Shown in pieces: positions 53,226 to 64,000 of a stretch of DNA of 64,000 nt (position 1 is the first letter of the stretch; each line of letters begins with the position of its first letter). This DNA is from Haemaphysalis longicornis. Taxonomy: Eukaryota > Arthropoda > Arachnida > Ixodida > Ixodidae. The translations under genes and the position numbers were made by a program. The notes beneath the pieces were generated by a model. That model ran no database searches. It saw only the letters and a program-made list of their open reading frames with translations, and was not told the DNA's origin. The stretch lies in assembly GCA_013339765.2 (NCBI GenBank), contig CM023448.1:22151295-22215294 (forward strand), written 5' to 3'.

Positions 53226-54630
53226 GCAGAGCAGACACAACAGCGTAAAGTGGGTGACCAGGTGGGCCGGATGATCCGCCGGGTTTCCATTAAGCACGGG
53301 GGGTTACGATGCAAAGGTGCCTTGCGGCTGGCGCATGCATTCGTAACCAGCCGAGTCCTGTACTCGGCTCCATACCTCCACTTACGCAGGTTCGACGAGA
53401 ATGTACTCGAGGTCATTCTCCGTAAAATCTACAAGCGCGCTCTCGACCTTCCGCTCCACACCTCCAAAGACCGCCTTCTAGGCCTGGGAATGGTGAACAC
53501 ATTCAAGGAGCTGCGTGAGGCGCACTTGACAAATCAATACACGTAGACTCTCTAAAACGCCGTCAGGTTGCCGCCTTCTTGCCAGATTACATGTCCATCA
53601 CCGAATACATACGGAAAAGCACGTAAAGATTCCCGAAGTCTGGAGATACGCCTTGCATGTGCGTCCTCTTCCGGCCAACATGACCACGAGATGACCCACA
53701 GTTGCCGACGCGTGTCGTGGGCAGAAGCATTGGCTCGCCACTAAGGTAAAAAAAGCGGAGTCTTTTACGTACACGCCCCCAGCCCGCACCACGGGGGTTG
53801 ATTCACGGCCGTGGTCGTCCACCAAAACGCGGCAGTGAACGGACTCACTTTCCGTGCACACAATATTACACATGCGGAGGAGATTGCCATCGCGCTAGCT
53901 GCCGCAGATCAGGACTCGCAGGTCATTATCACCGACTCAAGGGGTGCCTGCCGCAATATCGAACAGGGGTGCATTCCGTACTTTGCTTACAAAATTCTGC
54001 AAAACACTAACTGCCTGGGTGCCCCCGCGAATCGAATTAACCATATGGGCTCCGGCTCACACGGCCTTGGGGGTAACGAGGCGGCTGACGCCGCTGCCCG
54101 CGCGCTCACTCTCCGGGCACCATCCTCATCCGCTACCGATCCGGACCTAGAACCTAATTCCGCTTACACCTTTAAGGAGGTCACACAGTTTTATCAATCC
54201 GGCCATTCCGTCTATCCCAAGCCCTGTAGTGGCCTCACGAAGGCGGAAAAGCGCATCCTCCCTCGCCTTTATACGAAAACTCTGTATTGTTCCCGGCAAT
54301 CTTAAAACACTTCGACCCCGCTTGCACGGGGAAGTGCCCGCACTGTGAGGAAAATTCCTCTGACATTTCCTCTGACATTTCCTATGCCAAAAAACCCCAA
54401 ACCTACCCCCTCTACCCAACCCTTCCAGGGAAGGACTGGGAGGCAGCCCTGCTCGGCTGCTCTGACCTGACAGCCCAACGGGCCCTGTTCGGGCGGGCCC
54501 GGGCCGCACCCGATGCCATTGGGCTCGCGTAAGGGGGAGCCCACCTAGTCTTTGTACGGGGCGGCCCCTTAAGGACCGCTCCCCACCCTCCCTGTACAAA
54601 TTTCTGCAAATAAATGTTTTTCAGTCAGTC
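53226..54630 (+). pseudogene. I-clade LINE 3' end: RT thumb, RNase H, C-terminal finger
   Basis: 5'-truncated element on the plus strand. Thumb: VGDQVGRMIRRVS, GALRLAHAFVTSRVLYSAPY, IYKRALDLPLHTSKDRLLGL (53226-53546). After a broken stretch the RNase H part appears: FRAHNITHAEEIAIALA, VIITDSRGACRNI, GLGGNEAADAAARAL (53811-54130). A zinc-finger-like CPHCEENSS follows at about 54335 with a 12-bp tandem duplication (TCTGACATTTCC twice), then DWEAALLG and QRALFGRAR. The 3' UTR holds AATAAA near 54608 and ends in a (CAGT)n run at 54620-54630. The element is inserted in the Gypsy gag. It has frameshifts and no RT palm. Confidence 0.8.
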
Positions 54631-55165
54631 AGATATGTTTTCTGTTACTTGGAAGATTCAGCTAGAACTTGATTCGAAAACCAGGAGAGCTCTTTGACCA
54701 ACTGGACTCAATTCAAAAGCGAGTTGTGTAAGAACTTTACTACAGGGGTGAGAAAAAAAAACGCGCTGCGCGTTTCCTTGAAACTCGAACGCAGCACCCC
54801 AACGAAAGGGTCAAGATCGTCGTCGAGGAGATGAAGCGACTTTGTCGCCGTGCGGTCCCAGAAATGACGCCGCGAAAGAAACTAAGGTGTCTGGTGCGAG
54901 GGGTAAAGCAAGAGCTCTTCGTGTGCCTTGTTCGTAACACCCCCGCTACCCCCCCCCCCCCCCCCCAGACCGTGTCCAAATTCGCGTCTGATCCCGCGCC
55001 ATGGAGAAAACGCTTTAAAGCCGACGATGCAGTACCACCGCCCAGCCAATGCGCTGGTTTTGGAGGCGAGGGTAGCCGGGTAGACGTCACTCTGCCACCC
55101 CGTGAAAGGTTGATGATCACCCCTTTCCTGTCTGTTTTCTTTCCTCCAGTTGTGCCTGGCGCTTA
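54631..55165 (+). pseudogene. Gypsy gag, C-terminal part
   Basis: Continues the gag interrupted at 53225: RYVFCYLEDSART, a stop, FENQESSLTNWTQFKSEL, GVRKKNALR, then in another frame VKIVVEEMKRLCRRAVPEMT and KLRCLVRGVKQELFVCLVRN. A poly-C run (54951-54966) interrupts it. Degraded FASDA-AMEKTL text follows. Gag structural protein, non-functional. The pol part was not found to the right. Confidence 0.7.
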
Positions 55166-58106
55166 ACCTGTTCCCATGATGATGACCACCGTTTACTGTG
55201 AAGATGCCGTCCGTGACGTCGATGCTATCGTTCACGGTGGCAAAAGTTTCCGTCTCGAGCGTGGTGTCTCCGTCGCAAGAGCATTGCGTGCTTTGGGCAA
55301 CGTACATCCTACGATTTGGCCACTAATTTCACCGAGGGGTACTGGCTAACTTAAGTAATGGCTAACTGAATATCTGTTACGCCAAGTTATACCCGAGCGT
55401 GTCTGGTGTGTCTATGCGTTCGCGTGAGACGGAAATGAGGCGCCATTGAGCATCTTCATGGATGTGCGCCGCTTGTCATTCCTCTAGATGAATCGTCCCT
55501 CTCCGCAGCGGGGATAGGGCCATTTTTACCTTCTGGTCTGCAGCCATCGCCACGGATAGTGATGATGGTCTAATCAATGCTTTTACTTCAACATCTCCGG
55601 AACGTGGGATCGAACAACCAAAAACGGTACGCGGCGAGCTATGAGGTTCTGTTTCGCCTCATCCCTCTTCACCTGGCAATGCAGCATGCGGCTGCGCCCT
55701 GTTGCAGCTTTGGTTGATAATTTTACGCGAATACAAAGCCATTTATGCAAAGCTTTCCAGTTACACATCTATAAAGTGAAGCAAAACTTTTCAGGCTGCT
55801 GCTGCTCCAGCGGTCACATGTGGAGGTTTCAGTACATTTCATGTTAACGCTACTTCTTTCTATTGCATTCCATTCTTATCTCTACAAATCTCTGTTGAAA
55901 AGAAAATGTTGATAATGTGCAATGGGCGAGCACGAGTGTCCGGCAATGTTACAGACCAATGTTACCGTGTCACCGTCGTGCGCTTCGTTAGAGCCGGCAA
56001 CTGCCTCATCGGAGGCAGTCATGTCCAAAAGCGACGGAACCACGAACGGCGCTGAGGTAGATCGGGGTTGTGCCCTACATGTATTCTGCCATCCCGTTTG
56101 TAGTGGAACTGAAAGTTGAGTACTTACCGAAGAATCATGTTCGCCCAGAAACGCTGAGATTAGACGCCAAGTCACCCAACTATTCGTATACGGCCTGGCG
56201 CCAAGATACGCAGCATGTACTCAAATTATTAGGTGCGGAGTACCTTAGCATTGCACAATGTCCGTCCGCGTCCGTGCTCATAGCACTTACAATCGCAAAA
56301 AAATTACACAGGAACTGGCAGGATCCGAGCATGTGTCGGGTAGACCAGACAGAGTTAGTGTCAATCGTCTTACCCATTCGGATGCGGCCGTGAGTTAATA
56401 CAGGAGAGTCAAACGGCTTACTCCCTCGCTTGTAACGGTGCAGAGTACCTCCCAATGTCCTTCCGTGTCCATCCGTGCGCACACCACCATCAAGCGCAAA
56501 TCAAGCGAAATTTGATTTGAGCCGTGAGTTGCAGCTTCATTTAGGGAATAATCAAGGTGCAACTGAAAGCTCAAATCGAATGACGGTCGGGGCGCAAATC
56601 GGATGTCACAAGGGGCGGAACTTGGATGTCATTTTAAGTCCCCGTACTCCGCACCCTCGCCAGCATCCGCGGAGTGGAGATGCTGCCATTGCTTTAATGC
56701 ATTTTCAAAGTACAAGATAAAAAAAAGCACAGGAATGCCATATCCCGTTGACCTCTTTTTCCCCTATTCGTCGTGTCTGTGTGCCGCTGCAGAAACAGGT
56801 GCAAGTTTCTGCGGCCCCGTGGATGCTTTAGTGGTTCGCTAGACGTTCATTTTGGCGGGGATGCGAAATTCCGCTGCCATTTCAACTATCGCAGTACTTG
56901 GTCGTTATGCAGCGCTGTGGCTCGACGTTGTGAGATGTTCCGGCCCAATTGATGGCAGGAACGTGTGTTGTCGCTAAGGACCAGCCCACATATCGGTGAG
57001 CAGCATGGTTAGCTGGGCTCTTCTTCACGACGCAAGCCGGTCGTGCTGCACCTAATCTTCACAACACGAAAGGGCAACTACTAAATCAGCACCTTGTGTA
57101 CACAATAACTGTCCCCAAACTTGACTCACTTATGCACACTAGCGCGGTTCACGTATCTATTGACCATGGGGGCCTGAGCGCGTCCAACAGCCGCTTCCTG
57201 AGCATAACTCCTAACCGCTGTGATCTCAAATAAGTGGGCTCTCAGCGCTAACGCCTTGAGGATGCTGAATGTCAGGCTCTGCAGGCGAAGTTTGTTCAAC
57301 TGTTGGTACCACCTGCGCACATGCGACAGTTTGGCGGTTCTGTGGATTGTGGATCGGCTTTCGTATAGAGACCTTACATAGTGGGAAAGTTGTGCAAGCA
57401 GCCCTGCGCCGGCATGTTGCGCTCGCTGCTCAAGCTCATATGTTTTACGCTTCTAATCGCCAATAATTTCGCTCGGAACGGCTTGTGATGTTTGCACCCA
57501 ATGGAGTCACTTTCCTGGTGGCTAGTGCTCTCGAAATGTTGTACGGGAATAACTACCACAGGAATTTTCTTCAAATTCCCCGACAGCTACTTTGGAAGCC
57601 GACATTTCGTTAAGAAACTTATCTGAAAAGATTTGCATTTTGCGCTCGAATATAATGAACAGTCATCTGTATCTGGTCGTAAATTTACGAAATGTGGGTG
57701 CTGAAGCCGCGGCAGCAGCCACTGCAGCTGGAGGAAACGTGAGGGTTACCGTCAGGACCATGTAATTGTCGGCGCCCATCTGTTTGACACGGGCGCGCCG
57801 CCAACCGCCTCTGATACTGGGGCATGTGTCAATTTTTTCTTGCACACTACACATGATCGGCGTGCTAAAAAGATAACATTTTCAAAATAAATGAGGCAAT
57901 AACGAACGGTAGAATTGATGTGCCCGTAGTACGCCCTCGGTAACCGACAGACCTACAGTCTAGCTAAATCCGCTGAGCGACGAAACATACGTGAGAATAC
58001 TCCCTAAAAAAGGAAAGTACAAGTTTCATAGATAAAAAACTGGAAAACACGGATGAAATGAGACATTGAATAAACGAGCAGCCGGCTGTACTTCATGTTT
58101 TCTTCG
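55166..58106. other. No recognised gene
   Basis: Several short open frames occur (for example 56070-56393 plus) without any family signature that I can name. No repeat boundaries recognised. Confidence 0.4.
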
Positions 58107-58502
58107 TCAACCATGACGTAGAATGAGGAGTACGACAAATATTTTGTTTTCAGCCGGCGGCAGGAAAGGGGACAAATATTTTGAGATTCGATGTTGCTTC
58201 TTGAGGTCAGCAGTGGCAGTGTCAGGGCTCAACTTTGAAACAAATAGTGCCCTTTGACGCTGCGGCCGCTCAACCACCGACAATGCACACGACTCCATGG
58301 CTCCAAGGAATGCAGGCCTGTTTCCCTTTTTTGTATTCTTTTCACCCTTTGTGGCACTTGTTGTCAAAGGGGGTCGGGCAGGATCGTCAACGCGTTGCTC
58401 CGAAGGGGATTGACGAGCTGGCGGCGTAGGGCAAACAGGACTGGTCTCGGTGTCTCGAGGCGTGTCGGAGGGCGAGGGGTTGTCGGATGTTGAGGGGATC
58501 AC
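58107..58502 (-). pseudogene. LINE ORF1-like fragment with RRM-type block
   Basis: The minus-strand frame is Pro/Ser/Thr-rich at first (IPSTSDNPSPSDTPRDTETS). It is followed by RPQRQRALFVSKLSPDTATA-DLKKQ, resembling the opening of the RNA-recognition-type domain found in ORF1 proteins of several LINE families. Similarity then fades. It is not related to the other ORF1 proteins in the window. A host RNA-binding protein fragment is a less likely alternative. Confidence 0.4.
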
Positions 58503-61108
58503 GGAAGCAATACCCCTTAGGCATGACCAATAATATGATCATTGCATGTTCAGAAAACCGGACATACAAAGGAAGCAAGACATACAAGGGTGCAAGTGTT
58601 TCTTTTCCTAAGTCTTTCTGCACAATTGAAGCAATCTTTACGTAACCTCTCAAGCACCAAATAGACCTGCAGCATATTTTACTCCAGTCAGATATTTCAT
58701 CAATATTTCATGACGACATATATGCACAACAGGAGCTTCACTAAAAATATTCATACTTAGAAATTATCAGGCGCAAGTACCACTCCACCACTCAGTGCTG
58801 GAAAAGGGACAGCCAAACTGTTTAATTACAACGACCTTTGCGTTACTTTCTTCAGAAGAGAAATGTCAACGTGGGCCAATAACGGTTTGGGCCGCGCACA
58901 GCTCGACATCAAGCTAGAAATGATAACCGCTGCTTTTGGCCAGTACTTTGGATATGTAACTCCATCCGGCCACCCAGAAAATACGACCCGACGGTGCACC
59001 TGCTGTACTGGACCATCCAAAGAGCAGGTAAATCCCAAACCCGTATGGACACCACGATAGCTATAGAAGCGTTCAGAGTCTTAGTGTGGTCAGGTTGCCT
59101 ATAATCGTGTTTTTCGCCCGCCTAGCGTCGCAGTGTGGTTGAAGTTTTGTACACATAGACAACAAGGTTTACTGTGCAGAAGAATTATTGTCTGTTGATT
59201 TTCTTGTCGGACACACATTGCTTCTTCGGGCCGCGAGGGAACTCAACCCGGAGCCTTAAGTCGCTACCGTATACCCTGGGTGCCGCCTATCGGGCGTTCG
59301 ACCTCGCAGCGACACCTGCTGCCCGCGACCAGTGGGCGCGCTACATTTCTTTGAGTTTTTTTCTAAGCCAGGTGTTACCGAGCCCTTCGGAGCCACTGCA
59401 CATTTAAAAACCGCTGCAGACGCGGGTTGCCGCAAACGCCGGATTTTACGCCCAATGAGGCATTTAATGCTTTCGCGGTAAAATTACCGTACATTTTCGC
59501 CATACAATGCCCGTACCGCAGATTCCCTGAGAACGACGTCCGTCATGTGGACGTGCAGTCAAAGGCTCATCCCGCTGCTTGCTAACGTCCTTCATCCTCT
59601 CCGTTTGAGGTGAGGAAGCATGCTTCGCCCGGTATGGAGAATCAATGCCCCAACGTGGGAAAGAGCGGCACAGACGTTCTACGCCGGCTTTTCCACTATA
59701 AAAGACTTATTGTCTTCAAAGGTTATTAGAACTTTATCGCACGCAGCAAGGTCCCGAAGATCGCTGCCTGGTAAACAGAGAATCTCCCCTCAGCTGGCGC
59801 TTCAAGCACCGACTACCCACGTGTGCGGTTTTCTGCTTTCATTATCCAACTCCTTAGCGCAGTTAGACGCCACGAACGTATGCCGCCCATATACCAGCTT
59901 TTGTCACTCATCGTCACCGCGTTTACAAAAGGTGTACAGTGCGGCGGCCCTGGATTTACACGTTTCAAACTAACGTCGGTGCCCTGGAACGGGGAGTCTT
60001 CCGCCGTCAGATTTATTGCAAGGTAATGGGGACATACTCTGTAACCAGTGTCACGTGTGCTCTTAACTTGACTCCCTAGACAAAAGGTCCCTTGAATCGC
60101 TTGTGCGTCTATCTTCATGTAAAATTCAAGAAGGCATTTCAAACCCAAACGTTGCAGTAGAGTAAAACAAGATCAATCACGCGAAACACGTACACAAACA
60201 TCAAAACTGTATAACTGTACGAGCGAGTTCTGCGAGGTGGCGTAACCTGCTTCAAACTGTCATGCACCAGCTGCCACTTCTTAATCATTTTTCGCTCGTT
60301 GCTGTCACTTTATGCTAGGCCGCGATGCAACGGTAACTTCAAAAAGACCGTTGACCGAAAGCGCTCTTTTTTGGATTTGATGCGTCAGTGTAGGCGGCTG
60401 TGACATAATGTGCAGCCTGGGAGCCGTCATATTGCGATCGAAAAACTCATCTCGGTGTCCCGAGTTCACTTTAGTCGATTTTTTTTCTTGCAACGCTATA
60501 GATAAGTGATGTTACACCGGTTATTTCAGGGCATAGCCCTTTATGAAACCCTGTACTTATACATTTATACAGGGCCCCCCAGCTATCATGCACCAAGATT
60601 ATAAAAAAGAGCAATGGCGTTACTCCAACAAAACCTAACGCGTAATGTTTCCAGTACAGTGGAATAGTGGCAAGCAATTTTGCTTTAAAGAGATTTTATT
60701 ATTAGTTTATTAATAAAATCTAACTCGAGAAGTACTGCCATAATCACCGAAGATTCAATGACGCCCATGTAGGTACCCACGTGAGGAATCTAACGGTGCT
60801 ATTTTCAGCGACGAACGGATTGCCTGCTCATTTATTCTAACTGATAAAGAACGCCGCTAAAATATGAAAAATACCACGTCGTGGCACTCCCGCGCGCATT
60901 CAGGCTAACACCCATAAAATAAGCTGATTGGAAAAGCAACTGTTCTTACCCCCGTGAACACGTACGAAATGACAGCGCATTGTTTGATTAGGGTATGCAA
61001 GGAAGGAGCAGCAGCAGCAAGTTGCCGTGGGGCGAGTGTGGGAGATAAGACAATAACTCGGTCGCGATTTCTTCTTTCTTGCTTTCCTTTATTTCATTCT
61101 GGCTAACC
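58503..61108. other. No recognised gene
   Basis: No supported coding region or repeat in this stretch. Confidence 0.4.
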
Positions 61109-61533
61109 CAGACTTCAATGCTTCTCTGGTAATGAAACTCCCGGCCAAGTTTTGTACGGGGACAAAGGCTATCGCGAGGGGCGCCGCCGCAGATCAGGAG
61201 GGCATCTGGCGGCCGCCGCTGCTTGTAAGCCAGACCATCAGGCAGGAAAACGCAGTAGCAGCATGCCCGTTCGCACCAAATTTTTTTCGCCACTCACAAG
61301 ATGATCAGGTCCATTTGAGCGGCGCACGACACGTAAAGCGAAATTCGCACTGCTGATAAGGCGGCGAGCGTCTGTTTTATCTTACTCCGTGGTCCGTTCC
61401 ATGCCAAACGCGTTCTGACCACGCCCCCGGCTGCCTTCCGATCAACACCAGCGCCGCGGCACGACCGCGTACGAAGCTCTTACATAGCGTGATGGCGAAG
61501 TTTTCATGACCAGAAAGGTATTGAAGGACTCTG
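61109..61533. mobile_element. 425-bp TIR element (MITE), copy 2, inverted
   Basis: Inverted, diverged copy of the element at 6373-6793. Shared internal strings include GTAGCAGCATGCCC, TAAGGCGGCGAGCGTCTG and CTTACTCCGTGGTCCGTTCC. The ends are CAGACTTCAATGC and GGTATTGAAGGACTCTG. The target duplication is no longer clear. No transposase. Confidence 0.85.
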
Positions 61534-61948
61534 CCCAGCCGCAGCCTGTTCGAGGGCGTTGCTTTACGATGCTCACGAAAGCACCGTCACGTTGTATTTT
61601 TCATATTTCGCGAGGTTTCCTTAGCAGCAGGACAAATTGGTACGGAATTGGTTCTCACTGAAAATGTCGCAGTCAGCTTCCTCCCGTGGGTACCTTCAAG
61701 CGTCTCATTGACACTTCAATCATTGGGACAGTACTTCTCGAGCTAGATTAATTAGTCAGAATTAACACATGTCAATAATGAAAAAATTACTGCCCGGTAC
61801 TGCACTGTACTGGAAACATGATCGCTAGGTTTTCTTCGAGTTACGCCATTGCTCTTTTTTAAAAGCTTGGCGAATGTTAGCTGCGACACCCTGCATATTT
61901 TCCCATTTCACAGGTGAGGTGACATCGTGTACACCTCGCGAGCAGTAA
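61534..61948. other. No recognised gene
   Basis: Nothing assignable. Confidence 0.4.
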
Positions 61949-63923
61949 CCTATTGGCGGTGAGCGCGAACACAGGCGGCGTTGCGAAGCGCGCCTCCGTG
62001 ACGTCAGCTTAGGGATTCTCGCGTTTGTCGTCTGCTTCACTCAGGATCGCTCTCCCTGGTGTTTCTTTGCGCTCGGTCAACGTCTGATGCTTGTCCGCAC
62101 CAGAATTGTCGTGTGGGTAACTTTTTATCATAATATAGGTTTAAAATCGCATACACTAGCTCATGGTGTCAATTAAATATAGTTTTAGATACCGCTACGG
62201 GAAAACATTGCCGGCGCCACCCCATTCCTTGCGAAGCCGGTCCTGTGCGGAGCGCGAACAGTCGGAGCTAGGCGTCAGCTTCTCATGTAAGCATTCGAAC
62301 AAAAGGAACAGTCAGCTGCTAATAACCGACAACAGTGAAATGGAAGACCAAAACAAATTCTAGGCCTTCAGGGCTGTTGGCTTTGGCAGAAGGCATCACG
62401 ATTCCCGGTAATCATATGTAAGGTTAAAACAGTTTTTGCAACCTTGCCGAACGCTCTAACGCGTTTTGTCACATCACTTTACGTTGTCAAGGCATGAAAG
62501 TTTGCCGACATGCACTATAGACTGCAAAAACTGTAGGTTGAGTTCCAAAATAACCCAGTGTGTATATACGCGCGTGCTGATTCTATACCATGCAGGCATT
62601 TAACCAGTATGGAGGTTTATTGAGCAAAACGAGTCACGTCTTCGTTAAATTTATAGTAACACATATATGTTTGTTAAGACCTGGAGGGATATTTCGGAAC
62701 ATTTTGCACAGCCATATCTTCCCGATATTCGGATACGCGTAATAGGAAAACTGCACTCAAGAGGAGCAGGAAGAGTAAGGGGAGGAGGAGGGGAAACTTT
62801 GTTTAACAATTAAATCGATCTGGTTAGTGGGCCGGGTCCTCAGTCTAGGACAAGAGAGTAAAAGTAATTTTCTTCATATCATAGAACGCCATCCCGAGTA
62901 GAATAGGATTTGTTCTTCGCGCCTGGAAGGGTTGAAAAGCAATAAAGAGCTACTTGGAATTCTTCTTCGGTTTCGAGTCTTGTAATATATGCAGGTAATT
63001 ATACTATTTATTACGTTAGTTAGCGAGTATATCATGCCTTCAACACCGTAATCATGTGATCATTGTTCGAGTTGAGAGTCAGTTCGTTATGATAACGATA
63101 TAATTACGATAGAAATTCGGCGCACAAAAGCTGCCTTCGAGTACTGTGGACCACGTTGTTTAGGGCGCGATCGCGGTGGCGTAGCACAAACCTTCTCATT
63201 GTGTTTTGCATGTGAATAAACAAAGCACGCTGCGGATATGCACCTTCTTGCACGCAGCCGTAATGAAAGCCAATTTGTGAAGAAGGGAATGTATGCCACA
63301 CAAAATGAAGGAAATATCCGAACGACCTTTGTGAGGCTCCCAACATCCCGAAACCTCCTAATAAGAAGTTGGTGACGGCGCAGAAAAAATTAATGCCTTG
63401 GGCAGAAAAAAAAAGCAAGAAACATTAATCCGATACAAGACAACAACGAAAGAAACAGAAGAAATCCGCTTATTTCCTGCTGTGCGATGAGCGTGTAGAG
63501 GCCGCTGCTTGGTACGTGAGTCTTGAGTCTTCGTAGGAGCATCTCAAAAATACTGCAGGGAAGCCTACGCATTTTGAATACTTATAGAGAAGCTCTGATC
63601 GCTGATCCTCGCGAATAAGCAAGAAAGGACGAGTTACACACGATCTTCTGACCGATACTCTGAAGAAAGTTGTTCTGTATCTCTTCGTATGTTGCAAACT
63701 TGTGGGGGATACAGCTTCAAATTATTCAGATGTGTCAGAAGCTGGCAAAATAACTGAGTCGCTAGAAATACGCTTTTTAACGCACTACAGCAACGAAGCG
63801 GGCGATTTCTAGCCCAGGCACTGTTGCCCCGCACAAGCGGAGTGTAGCAGACGACAGCGGCGCGAATCCCTAAGCCGACGTCAGAGCCAGGGGGCGCCAC
63901 TCAAAGATCTCACCGCCAATAGG
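61949..63923. mobile_element. 1,975-bp non-coding TIR element, copy 2
   Basis: Perfect 15-bp inverted repeats, CCTATTGGCGGTGAG at 61949-61963 and CTCACCGCCAATAGG at 63909-63923, bound a stretch whose first ~1.5 kb matches 50974-52045. No open frame of transposase size is present. No clear target duplication was found. It may be a non-autonomous DNA transposon. The longer copy here has about 430 bp at its right end that copy 1 lacks. Confidence 0.6.
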
Positions 63924-64000
63924 CACGGTGACCGCAAAGAGTTCTCAAACTCACAATAGCGTCAACAAAAGAATGTACTTAGGACGGGTCTCATTATTCT

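Noticed and set aside
56070..56393. 107-codon open frame as a possible host exon
   Set aside because: No recognisable domain and no convincing splice sites; not enough to call a gene.

Overview
The window looks like repeat-rich, gene-poor intronic or intergenic DNA of an ixodid (hard) tick. It carries tRNA-derived SINEs of the Ruka type known from ixodid ticks, several arthropod-type CR1-like and RNase H-bearing I-clade LINEs, Gypsy LTR elements, Penelope-like elements (PLEs) with GIY-YIG endonuclease, and short TIR elements. Only one piece looks like a host gene: a single exon of an SLC22-type organic cation/anion transporter on the minus strand at about 25.5-25.9 kb, with good splice sites on both sides. 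No rRNA, CRISPR, operon or bacterial-type gene was seen. All family names below rest on motif recognition, not on database searches.

Layout. 0-0.8 kb: relic of an I-clade ORF1 split by a 147-bp PLE hairpin insertion. 1.9-2.2 kb: two tandem tRNA-like SINE units. 2.4-7.2 kb: a plus-strand CR1-like LINE (ORF1 with PHD-like finger and coiled coil, then endonuclease/RT), split by a 5'-truncated Ruka-like SINE (4.8 kb) and a 421-bp TIR element (6.4 kb). 7.2-12.95 kb: a nearly full-length but decayed minus-strand I-clade LINE (5' UTR, gag-like ORF1 with three CCHC knuckles, endonuclease, RT, RNase H, ACAT-repeat tail). 14.2-16.2 kb: a PLE inserted as a 2-kb almost perfect palindrome. 18.7-24.8 kb: an older I-clade relic into which a fairly young CR1 (20.8-24.05 kb) inserted. 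25.5-25.9 kb: the SLC22 exon. 26.5-31.7 kb: a SINE, a LINE 5' fragment with a degenerate 2A-like motif, a TTAA-flanked MITE and an I-clade 3' end. 32.0-39.2 kb: a decayed minus-strand Gypsy element (5' LTR, gag, protease, RT, RNase H) that appears to be split by about 3.9 kb of other repeats. 39.4-42.7 kb: a gag-like zinc-knuckle relic, a PLE hairpin with 14-bp target duplication, and a PLE GIY-YIG relic. 42.7-50.5 kb: a nest in which an old CR1 holds a solo LTR and a second CR1 with an inverted 5' end, which itself holds a full-length SINE. 50.9-52.2 and 61.9-63.9 kb: two copies of a non-coding TIR repeat. 52.7-55.2 kb: a Gypsy LTR and gag interrupted by an I-clade LINE 3' end. 55.2-61.1 kb: mostly unassigned, with one ORF1-like relic.

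How the parts relate. Nothing here works as a pathway. The value of the window is as a stratigraphy of insertions: in several cases, removing one insertion plus one target duplication brings the two halves of the host element back into register. The least expected pattern is a recurring PLE architecture: a short 3'-terminal module followed by an inverted duplication, bracketed by 11-14-bp target duplications, seen in sizes from 62 bp to 2 kb.
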